DNA of 64,000 bases from Bin5 sp965221145 (GTDB taxonomy: Bacteria > Chloroflexota > Anaerolineae > Caldilineales > Caldilineaceae): contig OZ244877.1 in assembly GCA_965221145.1 (NCBI GenBank), positions 2,604,001 through 2,668,000 of the forward strand, in the 5' to 3' direction. Both the position numbers and the translations under genes were made by a program. Positions 34,272 to 43,601 of the stretch are shown here, piece by piece (position 1 is the stretch's first letter; each line of letters begins with the position of its first letter). The notes beneath the pieces are model-generated. The model was given only the letters and a program-made list of their open reading frames with translations, searched no databases and had not been told where the DNA came from.

Positions 34272-35186
34272 CTAAGCAATCACGGGGGCCGACAATTGCT
34301 CCAGCAACCGTGCCTGTTCTGCCTCGGTCAAGTCGACCAGCGGCGGGCGCACTCGGCTCCATCCCGGTCTCCCCGTCTGGTCGGCGACGATTACTTTCAG
34401 TGATGCAATCATGTTGAAACCGGAATCAAGGATCGCGTTGCGGACCCAGTTGGTGCGATTCTGGCGTTCCTCGGCATCGGGCGCTTGCCAGTTCTCATAG
34501 AGGTCGCGAATTACGTGGGGCAGGACATTCGCCATGCCGGATATACACCCGCCGCCACCGCCCAGCATGTTCTTCAACAGCAGAGCTTCAGTGCCACAGA
34601 AGACAGCAAAGCCGGGAACCTGCCGCGCAACCTCGTGCAGTCCCATCAGGGTATCAACGTCGCCGGAACTGTCCTTCACGCCGGCGGCCTGACGCGGATA
34701 CGCCTCCGCCAATCGTGCCAGGAGCGCCGGACTGAGGGGTACGCCGCTCACCTGCGGGATGTGGTAGAAGTAGATGCGCAGTCGCTCGTCGTCCACGCGG
34801 TCGATAATGGCGGCGAAGGAGCGAAAGAGACCCTCATCGGAAACGCCCGGATAGTAGAAGGGCGGCAGCGTCAAGACGCCGTGGCAGTCGGCACGCACGG
34901 CATGTCGGGTCAGCTCAGCCGCTTCGGTGATCGATGCGGCGCCGCTGCCGACAACGAGCCTGCCCGCAGGAATGCCGGCTTCGATCACTGCATCGACCGC
35001 GGCCATTCGCTCCGCGGCGGAAAAGGAAGTGGCCTCACTGTTGGTGCCAAAGAGGACGAGCCCGTGGCAGCCGCCTTCCAACAGGCGATTGCAGAATTCG
35101 ATATATGCCGGGAGATCGATGCTCAGGTCGGCGTGGACAGGCGTCAGGGTCGGAGCGAAGACGCCGCGCAGGGAAAGTTCGGCCAT
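34272..35186 (-). CDS. dihydrodipicolinate synthase/N-acetylneuraminate lyase (DapA) superfamily aldolase
   Basis: A 304-residue class I aldolase. It shows VFAPTLTPVH, LVLFGTNSEATSFSAAER (the GTxxE substrate-carboxylate loop), VVGSGAASITEAAEL, IYFYHIPQVSG with the catalytic Tyr, and QAAGVKDSSGD with the Schiff-base Lys. ATG 35186 has AGGAGCC upstream. Being followed by a mannonate dehydratase makes a keto-deoxy sugar-acid aldolase (KDG or similar) more likely than lysine biosynthesis; this is inference from context. Confidence 0.85.
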   Translation of the reverse strand: MAELSLRGVFAPTLTPVHADLSIDLPAYIEFCNRLLEGGCHGLVLFGTNSEATSFSAAERMAAVDAVIEAGIPAGRLVVGSGAASITEAAELTRHAVRADCHGVLTLPPFYYPGVSDEGLFRSFAAIIDRVDDERLRIYFYHIPQVSGVPLSPALLARLAEAYPRQAAGVKDSSGDVDTLMGLHEVARQVPGFAVFCGTEALLLKNMLGGGGGCISGMANVLPHVIRDLYENWQAPDAEERQNRTNWVRNAILDSGFNMIASLKVIVADQTGRPGWSRVRPPLVDLTEAEQARLLEQLSAPVIA

Positions 35187-35294
35187 GCGATGGCTCCTAT
35201 TCTTCTTGCGCAACTGTTGACAGTCGGTTCGAGCGAGAGTACGACTCTATGTTAGGGAATTATATACTTTAGTACACAGTATACGTTTCTGGCA

Positions 35295-35314
35295 GCACCG
35301 CGTACTGGTGCGGT
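35295..35314 (-). other. hairpin at the 3' end of tnpB (candidate IS right end/omega-RNA region)
   Basis: ACCGC...GCGGT (nested with GCACC...GGTGC) forms a stem immediately after the tnpB stop, and a second TATACT...AGTATA hairpin lies at 35263-35283. IS200/IS605 elements end in such subterminal hairpins, and TnpB guide RNAs overlap this end; the exact element boundary is not seen. Confidence 0.4.
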
Positions 35315-36063
35315 TACGCTACCGACGCGATATTCCCACGCGCCAATATGTTCCGTGCCGCGTTCACGTCCCGGTCATCTGCGTGACCACAGACAGAACA
35401 CGCAAAAACCCGATACCTGCGAGGCTTCCCGTTTACCTCCCCGCACTCCGCACAGGTGCGGGACGTATACGCTGGGTTGACTTCGACCAACCGCCGACCG
35501 GCCCATTCTGCCTTGTACGCCAGTTGTTGTCTGAGCACGCCCCATGTCTGCGCCAACATCTCTCGATTCAATCCACGTTTGTGCGCTCCACCCGCGCCAG
35601 TCATGTTTTGTATCAGCAGACCCTCGATGACGATACGCCCGTAACGACGCACCAAGACTGTCGTTACGCGATGGCACGCGTTGCGGTTGCGGATAGCGTT
35701 CCTGCGCTTTTCCCGTGCAAAGGCCGCGACCGCCTTGCGTCTCCCATTGCTGCCCTTCTGGCGCCGACTGATGACGCGCTGCAATCTGCGTTCACGTTTG
35801 CGGTCCACCACACGCCGCTCGACCGTGCCGCCATCACTGAGCGTCATGCGTTCGTTGACGCCCATGTCGATGCCGATAGCTTCGTTGCTATGTGGCAACG
35901 GCACGACCTGCTCGGCATAAACCAGATCGACCGACAGGATACGCCCGTGCATGACCAGCCGCAAAGCCTTGAGTTGCTTGCTGTCCGGCAATGGGGCAGA
36001 TGGACGAATGCGAATCGCGTGAAGTCCCTTAGTAACTGTCCGCAAACAACGTAGCGATTTCAA
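35314..36063 (-). pseudogene. tnpB: IS605-family TnpB, N-terminally truncated
   Basis: A 249-residue remnant of a TnpB RNA-guided endonuclease. The RuvC pieces are present: IGIDMGVNERMTLSDG (first Asp), RIVIEGLLIQNM (Glu), and the late DRDVNAARNIL (Asp), with the zinc finger CAECGEVNGKPRRYRVFACSVCG. The first ~130 residues of a full TnpB (usually 370-400) are missing; the frame instead runs into a 97-bp inverted-repeat segment at 36027-36123 and no TnpB sequence follows beyond it. No TnpA gene is present. The C-terminal RuvC/zinc region looks undamaged. Confidence 0.82.
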
Positions 36064-36123
36064 TCAAGCTTGGACTGGTCTGTCGAACGAAACCGTTAAG
36101 TTAAAAACGGACAGTTACTAAGG
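36027..36123. repeat. 97-bp segment bounded by a perfect 16-bp inverted repeat
   Basis: CCTTAGTAACTGTCCG at 36027-36042 is exactly repeated in reverse complement at 36108-36123 (CGGACAGTTACTAAGG). It sits at the point where the tnpB homology is lost, so it may be a small non-autonomous insertion or a terminal structure of the element. Confidence 0.8.
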
Positions 36124-36653
36124 TATATAAGTCCCCTATGTTACGACCAGCAGGTCGGCATTGTCAAATGAAGCGGCAACGGCAAGGGAGCCGCCAATCT
36201 TGCGTAGTTGGCAGGCTGCGGCGGCTCGGCGGCGTGTCGATCAAAAATTTCCGTGCATCGTCGGCGCCCGACCCTTGCCTACTCACCGGTCATGTCCGGC
36301 ATTCAGGGGTCAGCCAAGGCGGCCCGCAGACTTTCGTTTTTGCGATTTGCCATGTAGATTTTTCTGTGGATAATGCACTGAATCTAAACGTTGTAGGATT
36401 AATTGTTCCATTGGTTACATCTTTTCCGACTTTCCAAGTTGTCGTCACATGGAATAGAATTGCGCAAGACACTGCCTCCCACATCCGGTTCATATATCGC
36501 ACAAGGGAGTAAATCTAGCGAAACTTTGGGTGACCAGTCGGGATGCCAACAATGGCGGAACCGGATGGCATTGGGAAGAAAAACCCGATTCGCGTGATTT
36601 TTTGGCCAGCTTACCAACCCTCGGTATTTCCAGCTGGCATGGTAGGAATCAAC
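36124..36653. other. 530-base gap upstream of the ATP-grasp operon
   Basis: No gene is supported. A plus-strand open frame of 124 codons (36138-36512) has no protein-like pattern or ribosome site. The 3' part must hold the promoter of the ATP-grasp/alpha-E/transglutaminase operon. Base composition is more AT-rich around 36350-36480. Confidence 0.4.
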
Positions 36654-38138
36654 GTGACTACTAAAAAAAAATCCAAAATTCCACCTCGTTTGGAGTTGTT
36701 CAGCACCTATGCCCTGGACGCTGATTACTTTGATGAAATGTTCCATGTCAACGGCAGGGCACGTCCGCCGTACCTGAAACTGCTGCAAAGCATCCTCGAA
36801 CTGCAAGAGAACGAGTTGACCCAGCGTCAACAGGCCGCCGATCTGACATTCCTGAATCGGGGCATCACGTTTACTGTCTATGGGGAAGACTCCACGATCG
36901 AACGCATCTTCCCCTACGACATTCTTCCTCGAATCATCAGCGCGCGGGAATGGAGCAAGATTGAGCAAGGTCTGACTCAGCGAATCCATGCAATCAACCT
37001 ATTCTTGCGCGACATTTACAATGAAGGGCGCATCTTGCAGGAGAAGGTCGTCCCCTTCGATCTGATCTACAGCTGCCATAACTATCAGCGGGAGATGCGC
37101 GGACTGCAGGTCGTCAACGATGTCTATACGACAATTGTCGGCACCGACCTCGTTCGCCTGCCCAGCGGCGAATACGGCGTTCTGGAGGACAATCTGCGAG
37201 TGCCCAGCGGCGTCTCCTACATGCTTGCCAATCGGGAGGTGATGACGCAGGTCTTTCCCGGCATGTTTGGCGGCTACGGCATCAGGTCGATCAATCACTA
37301 CGGCCAGGCCTTGCTCGGCAAGCTGCAGTCACTGTCACCCAAAGGGCGCGATGCGACAGTTGTATTGTTGACGCCCGGCGTCTTCAATTCGGCCTATTTT
37401 GAACATACTTTCCTGGCGCGAGTGATGGGGATAGAACTGGTCGAAGGGGCCGACTTGCTGATCCATGACGGCTTCGTATACATGCGCACGACAGGAGGTT
37501 TACAACGAGTTGATGTCATCTACCGTCGCATTGACGACGAGTTTACGGACCCTCTGCACTTTCGCCCCGACTCGGCCCTGGGCGTTCCCGGCCTCTTTAA
37601 CGCCTACCGCGCGGGGAAAGTAACGCTAGCCAATGCGATCGGCACCGGTATCGCCGACGACAAGGCGATTTACGCCTACGTTCCTGAGATGATCCGTTTC
37701 TATCTGGGTGAAGAACCGATTCTGCAAAACATAGAGACCTACCTGTGCATGCGAGAGAACGAGCGCGCCCATGTCCTGGACAACCTGGACAAGCTCGTGG
37801 TCAAGGCGGTTGGCGAGTCCGGCGGGTACGGGATGTTGATCGGTCCGTACAGCACGCGGAAGGAACGTGAGAGTTTTCGTCAGCAGATCCAGGCTGATCC
37901 GCGCAACTTTATAGCCCAGCCGACTCTGCGGCTCTCCAGAGCGCCTTGTTATATCAACGGCAACGTGGTCTCCCGCCACGTCGACCTGCGCCCCTTCATC
38001 CTCTATGGCGGGTCACCTGATAACACAGTGATTGTCCCGGGCGGGCTGACGCGCGTGGCGCTGCGCGAAGGATCGCTCGTGGTCAACTCGTCCCAGGGAG
38101 GCGGCAGCAAAGACACCTGGGTGTTGGAACAGGATTGA
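36654..38138 (+). CDS. circularly permuted type 2 ATP-grasp protein
   Basis: A 494-residue protein of the circularly permuted ATP-grasp family (DUF404/407). Recognisable parts are YDEMF-like AYALDADYFDEMFHVNGRARPPY, NRGITFTVYGEDSTIERIFPYDILPRII, IHAINLFLRDIY, FDLIYSCHNYQREMRG, VLEDNLRVPSGVSYMLANR and LVVKAVGESGGYGMLIGPYST for ATP binding. GTG 36654 is preferred for its AGGAATC ribosome site; ATG 36543 would add 37 atypical residues. It heads a three-gene operon with the alpha-E and transglutaminase proteins, a conserved trio thought to make or modify a peptide by amide ligation; product unknown. Confidence 0.86.
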   Translation: MTTKKKSKIPPRLELFSTYALDADYFDEMFHVNGRARPPYLKLLQSILELQENELTQRQQAADLTFLNRGITFTVYGEDSTIERIFPYDILPRIISAREWSKIEQGLTQRIHAINLFLRDIYNEGRILQEKVVPFDLIYSCHNYQREMRGLQVVNDVYTTIVGTDLVRLPSGEYGVLEDNLRVPSGVSYMLANREVMTQVFPGMFGGYGIRSINHYGQALLGKLQSLSPKGRDATVVLLTPGVFNSAYFEHTFLARVMGIELVEGADLLIHDGFVYMRTTGGLQRVDVIYRRIDDEFTDPLHFRPDSALGVPGLFNAYRAGKVTLANAIGTGIADDKAIYAYVPEMIRFYLGEEPILQNIETYLCMRENERAHVLDNLDKLVVKAVGESGGYGMLIGPYSTRKERESFRQQIQADPRNFIAQPTLRLSRAPCYINGNVVSRHVDLRPFILYGGSPDNTVIVPGGLTRVALREGSLVVNSSQGGGSKDTWVLEQD

Positions 38139-38161
38139 GTTACTAAAGAGAAGCAAAGACT

Positions 38162-39139
38162 ATGCTTTCAAGATCTGCTGACAGCCTATATTGGCTCGGA
38201 CGCTACATGGAGCGGTCTGAAAACACCATCCGTCTTCTCAGGGTTCGCCTGAACTTCATGGTCGGACAGGCGCGACAGGCCGGAAACGAAAAGGGCTGGC
38301 AACAGTTCTTCTCTGCCCTGCGTCAGCCCGCGCCTTTGACGGAAAGTGGTGTCGTAGACGGCGAGGCGGCCTTGAAAATGGCCCACGATCTCACCTTCAA
38401 CCGAGAGAATCCGAACTCCATCTCCGGCTGCATCAGTTTGGCCCGGGAAAACGCGCGCGCAGTGCGCTCCCAGATTAGCAGCCAACTCTGGGAGCACCTT
38501 AACCGCCTCTATTTGCGTTTGCATTCGTGGCAAGGACATCATAACTGGCACGACGAACGGGACAATTTCTTTCGCGAACTCGAAAGCAGCGTCTCCTTGT
38601 TCCAGGGTTTGGCCTATTCTTCGCTATTACACGATGAAGGATGGTACTTCATTCAAGTCGGCACGCATCTGGAGCGAGTGTTTTCAGTATGCAGCCTCTT
38701 ACAGGCCCACTTCCGCTTTTTTGGTATTGAAGGCGGAAGGGCGCTGGACACTGAAGATCCGTTGAATGGGATAGGCGTTCTGCGGGCGTGCAACGCGTTT
38801 GAGTCATATTGCCGCGTGTACGATCCGCTGCCGGAAACACGCCTTGTAACGACATTCCTGCTGCTCAACTCACATCTGCCGAATTCGGTAAGTTTCAATG
38901 TCAACCAGATGGCGCAGCTGCTTGAACAGGTCACGACCGCGACCGAAACGCGACGCGCCGGCGAACTGAATCGCACCGCAGGCAAGTTGCAGGCACACCT
39001 GCAATACAGCCAGATCGAAGACGTAGTCCAGGTCGGGCCGCTGACTTTTCTGGCCGAAATAATGCACGCCTGCGACCAAGTCCACGAAGCCCTGTATAAC
39101 GCCTACATCAACTATCCGCCTGGAGAGGCATTCTCCTGA
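38162..39139 (+). CDS. alpha-E domain protein (DUF403)
   Basis: A 325-residue all-helical protein of the alpha-E family. It begins MLSRSADSLYWLGRYMERSENTIRLLRVRLN, the family's strongest signature, and continues with AREMARAVRSQISS-like ARENARAVRSQISSQLWEHLNRLYL, SLLHDEGWYFIQVGTHLERV and LLLNSHLPNSVSFN. It lies 23 bases after the ATP-grasp gene and before the transglutaminase. In other bacteria the alpha-E protein is always linked to the permuted ATP-grasp, sometimes fused, so it is likely its partner. Biochemical role unknown. Confidence 0.87.
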   Translation: MLSRSADSLYWLGRYMERSENTIRLLRVRLNFMVGQARQAGNEKGWQQFFSALRQPAPLTESGVVDGEAALKMAHDLTFNRENPNSISGCISLARENARAVRSQISSQLWEHLNRLYLRLHSWQGHHNWHDERDNFFRELESSVSLFQGLAYSSLLHDEGWYFIQVGTHLERVFSVCSLLQAHFRFFGIEGGRALDTEDPLNGIGVLRACNAFESYCRVYDPLPETRLVTTFLLLNSHLPNSVSFNVNQMAQLLEQVTTATETRRAGELNRTAGKLQAHLQYSQIEDVVQVGPLTFLAEIMHACDQVHEALYNAYINYPPGEAFS

Positions 39140-39163
39140 CAGACCGGTTATTCATCCGCGCCT

Positions 39164-40129
39164 ATGAAATACTTCACCATTCACCATCACACCCGGTATC
39201 GCTATGAAGCGGCGGTCAGCGAGAGCACGATGGAGGTGCGATTGCAGCCCCGCACCGACAGCCGCCAGCGTTGCCTCAGCTTTCAACTGGAGGTCAGTCC
39301 CCACGCACAGCTTCTTACGACCAGCGACTGCGAGCAGAATGTAATTCACTATTTCGACATACCCAGGAGCCACACAGAGTTGCTGCTGCGCTCCCACAGC
39401 CTTGTTATGGTCCAGGAGGCGCCGCCCATCCCTGAAGCTCTGAACAGTTCAGAATGGGATGCGTTGGAAGAGATTGTCGCAACCGGCCGCTATTGGGACT
39501 GGCTGGCGCCCAGCAATTTCGCCGCTCCGACTTCGCTGCTTTCCGATTTCGCCGTAGAGATTGGCTTCAACCAGATTCAAGATCCCCTGAGCGCCCTCTT
39601 TCAGTTGAACGAGAGGATCCACAGTGCATTTGAGTACACGCCCAAGAGCACTGCGGTCGATTCACCCATCGATATCGCTCTGCAACACCGACGCGGCGTT
39701 TGCCAGGACTATACGCATGTGATGATCGCGCTGCTACGCAGGAGAGGAATCCCCGCCCGTTACATCAGCGGCTACATGTTCCAGGATCCGGAGAAGAAGA
39801 TGGAAGAGGACTTCTCCAGCGCCTCGCACGCATGGGTGGAGGTATACTTGCCGTCCGCGGGTTGGATCGGGTTGGACCCCACCAACAATACGCATGTTGA
39901 AGACAAACACGTCCGTATCGCAGTCGGCCGCGATTACGCGGACGTGCCGCCAACCAGAGGGGTCTTCAAGGGAATTGTCAGGAGTGAACTCACGGTCGGC
40001 GTCCACATTTCACAGACAGAGGACGAAGCCATCCCACCCAATCTGCTGGAAAACGGACATTGGACGCCCAGAGAGCATGTCGAAGAAGTGAATAGCGCCC
40101 GGCAGCAGGGCGAAAACCAGCAGCAGTAG
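39164..40129 (+). CDS. transglutaminase-like cysteine peptidase-fold protein
   Basis: A 321-residue protein with the bacterial transglutaminase N-terminal beta domain (YFTIHHHTRYRYEAAVSESTMEVRLQP...) and core with the catalytic triad Cys in RGVCQDYTHVMIALLRRRGIPARYISGYM, His in SSASHAWVEVYLP and Asp in WIGLDPTNN. It is the third gene of the ATP-grasp/alpha-E operon, 24 bases after its neighbour. It probably hydrolyses or transfers a peptide amide made by the ATP-grasp partner. The product has no signal peptide. Confidence 0.88.
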   Translation: MKYFTIHHHTRYRYEAAVSESTMEVRLQPRTDSRQRCLSFQLEVSPHAQLLTTSDCEQNVIHYFDIPRSHTELLLRSHSLVMVQEAPPIPEALNSSEWDALEEIVATGRYWDWLAPSNFAAPTSLLSDFAVEIGFNQIQDPLSALFQLNERIHSAFEYTPKSTAVDSPIDIALQHRRGVCQDYTHVMIALLRRRGIPARYISGYMFQDPEKKMEEDFSSASHAWVEVYLPSAGWIGLDPTNNTHVEDKHVRIAVGRDYADVPPTRGVFKGIVRSELTVGVHISQTEDEAIPPNLLENGHWTPREHVEEVNSARQQGENQQQ

Positions 40130-40130
40130 C

Positions 40131-40147
40131 GTGGCCGGACAGGCCAC
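40131..40147 (+). terminator. hairpin after the transglutaminase operon
   Basis: GTGGCC-GGACA-GGCCAC is a perfect 6-bp stem beginning at the base after the operon's stop. It lacks an immediate T-run (CTCCTTTTT occurs some 25 bases later), so it is a plausible but unproven terminator between this operon and the convergent NIPSNAP gene. Confidence 0.4.
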
Positions 40148-40227
40148 GATCCGGGCATGACCGGCCCTCTCCTTTTTGGGCAGTCCCCGCCCATCACTAC
40201 CCCTGATTCATCAATTGTCAGCTCTCT

Positions 40228-40548
40228 TTATTGAATAACCGACTTCGGCGTCGGCACAAGGCGCATGACTTTGATCGTGGCGCGATTGAGCATGTCGGGG
40301 ATGCGCGGCCCGATGTCGTTCAGCCACTCGTCGGACTGATAGACGGCCTCGTAGAGAGCCTCGCGGTCGGCTTCATCCTGAAAGCGGCGCAGCCACACGT
40401 AACAGTTTTCATCTTCCTCGTCGATGAATGATCCGGCAACCACAATCCCCTTCGAAACCTGGAAAGGAATAATCACGCTCTCCATATACTGCACCCATTC
40501 AGCGCGCTTGCCAGGGTGACACTCGTAGATTCTGTACTCGTACAACAT
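40228..40548 (-). CDS. NIPSNAP-family small protein
   Basis: A 106-residue ferredoxin-like (dimeric alpha-beta barrel) protein: MLYEYRIYECHPGKRAEWVQYMES, then VVAGSFIDEEDENCYVWLRRFQDEADREALYEAVYQSDEW, matches NIPSNAP. Members are small dimers of unclear enzymatic role, in bacteria often beside sugar or aromatic catabolic genes. It lies 35 bases after the GH4 gene on the same strand and is probably co-expressed with it. Confidence 0.87.
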   Translation of the reverse strand: MLYEYRIYECHPGKRAEWVQYMESVIIPFQVSKGIVVAGSFIDEEDENCYVWLRRFQDEADREALYEAVYQSDEWLNDIGPRIPDMLNRATIKVMRLVPTPKSVIQ

Positions 40549-40583
40549 TCGCGATGCTCCTGTATTCGTGTGGATAAATTCGT

Positions 40584-41984
<1,401 letters not shown>

Positions 41985-42214
41985 CGGAATCCCTCTGTTT
42001 CTGTTTCTGATTACATTCTTGACCTTCCGCCGAACAGACAAACGGTTGCGGCGAAAGAGGGGAGGTAAATGGGCCGCCTGGAGTGCGGGCGTATCAACCA
42101 TGCACGTCGCCAGGGGGCCGAAAGACAGGAAGGCACGAGCCGTTATGCCGCCCGCCCAGTTCATATAAATTCTAGCACCGGTTCATCTCTCTGCCCCAAA
42201 ACTGAGGGCGTGCT

Positions 42215-42577
42215 TCAAACTCGAAGCAACCGGCCAAAGAACGGCACAGGCGCGCGCCGACCACGCAGAACATTGGCTATGCCGGCGACCCAGGCGACCA
42301 CTACGGCAAGATAGGCTGCGATGACCAGAGCAAAAACATAGGCCGCGATGACGCCGCCTAGAGGCAACAATGCCACCAGCAACGAGAACAGGAACCACGC
42401 CGCTGGCGCCAGGATCAACGCCAACACGATCGTCAGTCCTTGGAACGCGTGGTAGCGGGAAAAGGCATCGTCCTTGCGCAGCGCAAGGATGTAGGCCGGC
42501 CCCAACACCGGTAGCAAATAGGCGAGCAACGCGGCGTCTATGTTGATTCTGCCGCTACCGGAAGCGTTCTCGGTCAT
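42215..42577 (-). CDS. small membrane protein of DUF4870/UPF0132 type
   Basis: A 120-residue protein with three hydrophobic helices (AALLAYLLPVLGPAYILAL, GLTIVLALILAPAAWFLFSLL, VIAAYVFALVIAAYLAVVVAW) and the FSRYHAFQGL motif typical of DUF4870-type tiny membrane proteins. It begins inside the stop of the preceding oppF gene (four-base overlap), so it is the last gene of the operon. Function unknown; possibly a modulator of the transporter. Confidence 0.72.
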   Translation of the reverse strand: MTENASGSGRINIDAALLAYLLPVLGPAYILALRKDDAFSRYHAFQGLTIVLALILAPAAWFLFSLLVALLPLGGVIAAYVFALVIAAYLAVVVAWVAGIANVLRGRRAPVPFFGRLLRV

Positions 42578-43590
42578 TCCGCTTCTCCAATTCCTTGCAA
42601 AGAGAGCTCGCGGGCGTAGTGGCAACTGGCGAAGTGGCCCGGTTCAATCTCCTCCCACTGCGGCTCCTCCTGCGCACAGACCTCCTGCGCATAGAGGCAG
42701 CGGGGATGAAAAACGCAACCCGAGGGCGGGTTGGCCGGGCTGGGGATGTCGCCCTCAAGGATGATACGATTCAGCTTGATCTCCGGGTCGGCGGGCGGAA
42801 TGGCGGAGACCAGCGCCTCAGTGTACGGATGCAGAGGCCGCCGCAGCAGTTTGTCCGACTCGGCAATCTCCACCAGTCTTCCCACGTACATCACAGCGAT
42901 GCGATCGCACATATGCTCAACGACCGACAGATCGTGGGCGATGAACAGAAAGGTCAGCCCAAGTTCGTCCTTCAACTGTTGGAGCAGGTTCAGAACCTGC
43001 GCCAGAATCGACACATCCAGCGCGGAAACCGGCTCGTCGGCGATGATCAGGCGCGGGCTGAGCGCCAGCGTGCGCGCCAGGCCGATGCGCTGCCGCTGTC
43101 CGCCGGAAAATTCGTGGGGATAGCGGCGCATATAGTTCGGTTCAAGACCGACCGCCTGCATCAACTGTGCGACCCTGTCCTCCAACTCTCGACCGGCGGA
43201 CTCTTTGTGAATGATGAGCGGCTCGCCGATCAGGTCTTTGACGGTCAGGCGCGGATTGAGCGAACTGAAAGGATCCTGGAAGATCATGCGCATCTCTTTG
43301 CGCAGCGGCTTCATATCCGCCTGGTCAATGTTGGCGATGTCGATGCGCTCGCCCTCGTCCGTCGTGTACCAGATCTCGCCCGCAGTCGGATCGTAGAGCC
43401 GCAACACAGTGCGCCCGACCGTCGTCTTGCCGGAGCCGCTCTCGCCCACAAGCCCAAGGGCTTCGTTATGGCGAATGACGAAACTTACGCCGTCTACGGC
43501 CTTGACGTGCCCGACAATGCGTTGTAGGAATCCCTGATGGATCGGAAACCACAGTTTAAGGTCGTTGACTTCAAGCAGAATATCTTCCAT
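42574..43590 (-). CDS. oppF: oligopeptide ABC transporter ATP-binding protein (OppF/DppF)
   Basis: A 338-residue ABC ATPase. Walker A is VGESGSGKTTVG, the signature is EFSGGQRQRIGLAR, Walker B is LIIADEPVSALD, and the C-terminal oligopeptide/dipeptide extension (SGCVFHPRCLYAQEVC...EPGHFASCHYA) is present with its Cys residues. With OppD it powers uptake of peptides or related solutes. It lies 11 bases after the multiheme cytochrome gene and overlaps the DUF4870 gene. Confidence 0.92.
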   Translation of the reverse strand: MEDILLEVNDLKLWFPIHQGFLQRIVGHVKAVDGVSFVIRHNEALGLVGESGSGKTTVGRTVLRLYDPTAGEIWYTTDEGERIDIANIDQADMKPLRKEMRMIFQDPFSSLNPRLTVKDLIGEPLIIHKESAGRELEDRVAQLMQAVGLEPNYMRRYPHEFSGGQRQRIGLARTLALSPRLIIADEPVSALDVSILAQVLNLLQQLKDELGLTFLFIAHDLSVVEHMCDRIAVMYVGRLVEIAESDKLLRRPLHPYTEALVSAIPPADPEIKLNRIILEGDIPSPANPPSGCVFHPRCLYAQEVCAQEEPQWEEIEPGHFASCHYARELSLQGIGEAE

Positions 43591-43601
43591 GTGAGTTCGC
43601 G

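Noticed and set aside
36138..36512. 124-codon plus-strand frame upstream of the ATP-grasp gene
   Set aside because: No ribosome site, no protein-like pattern, and it sits in an AT-richer intergenic region.
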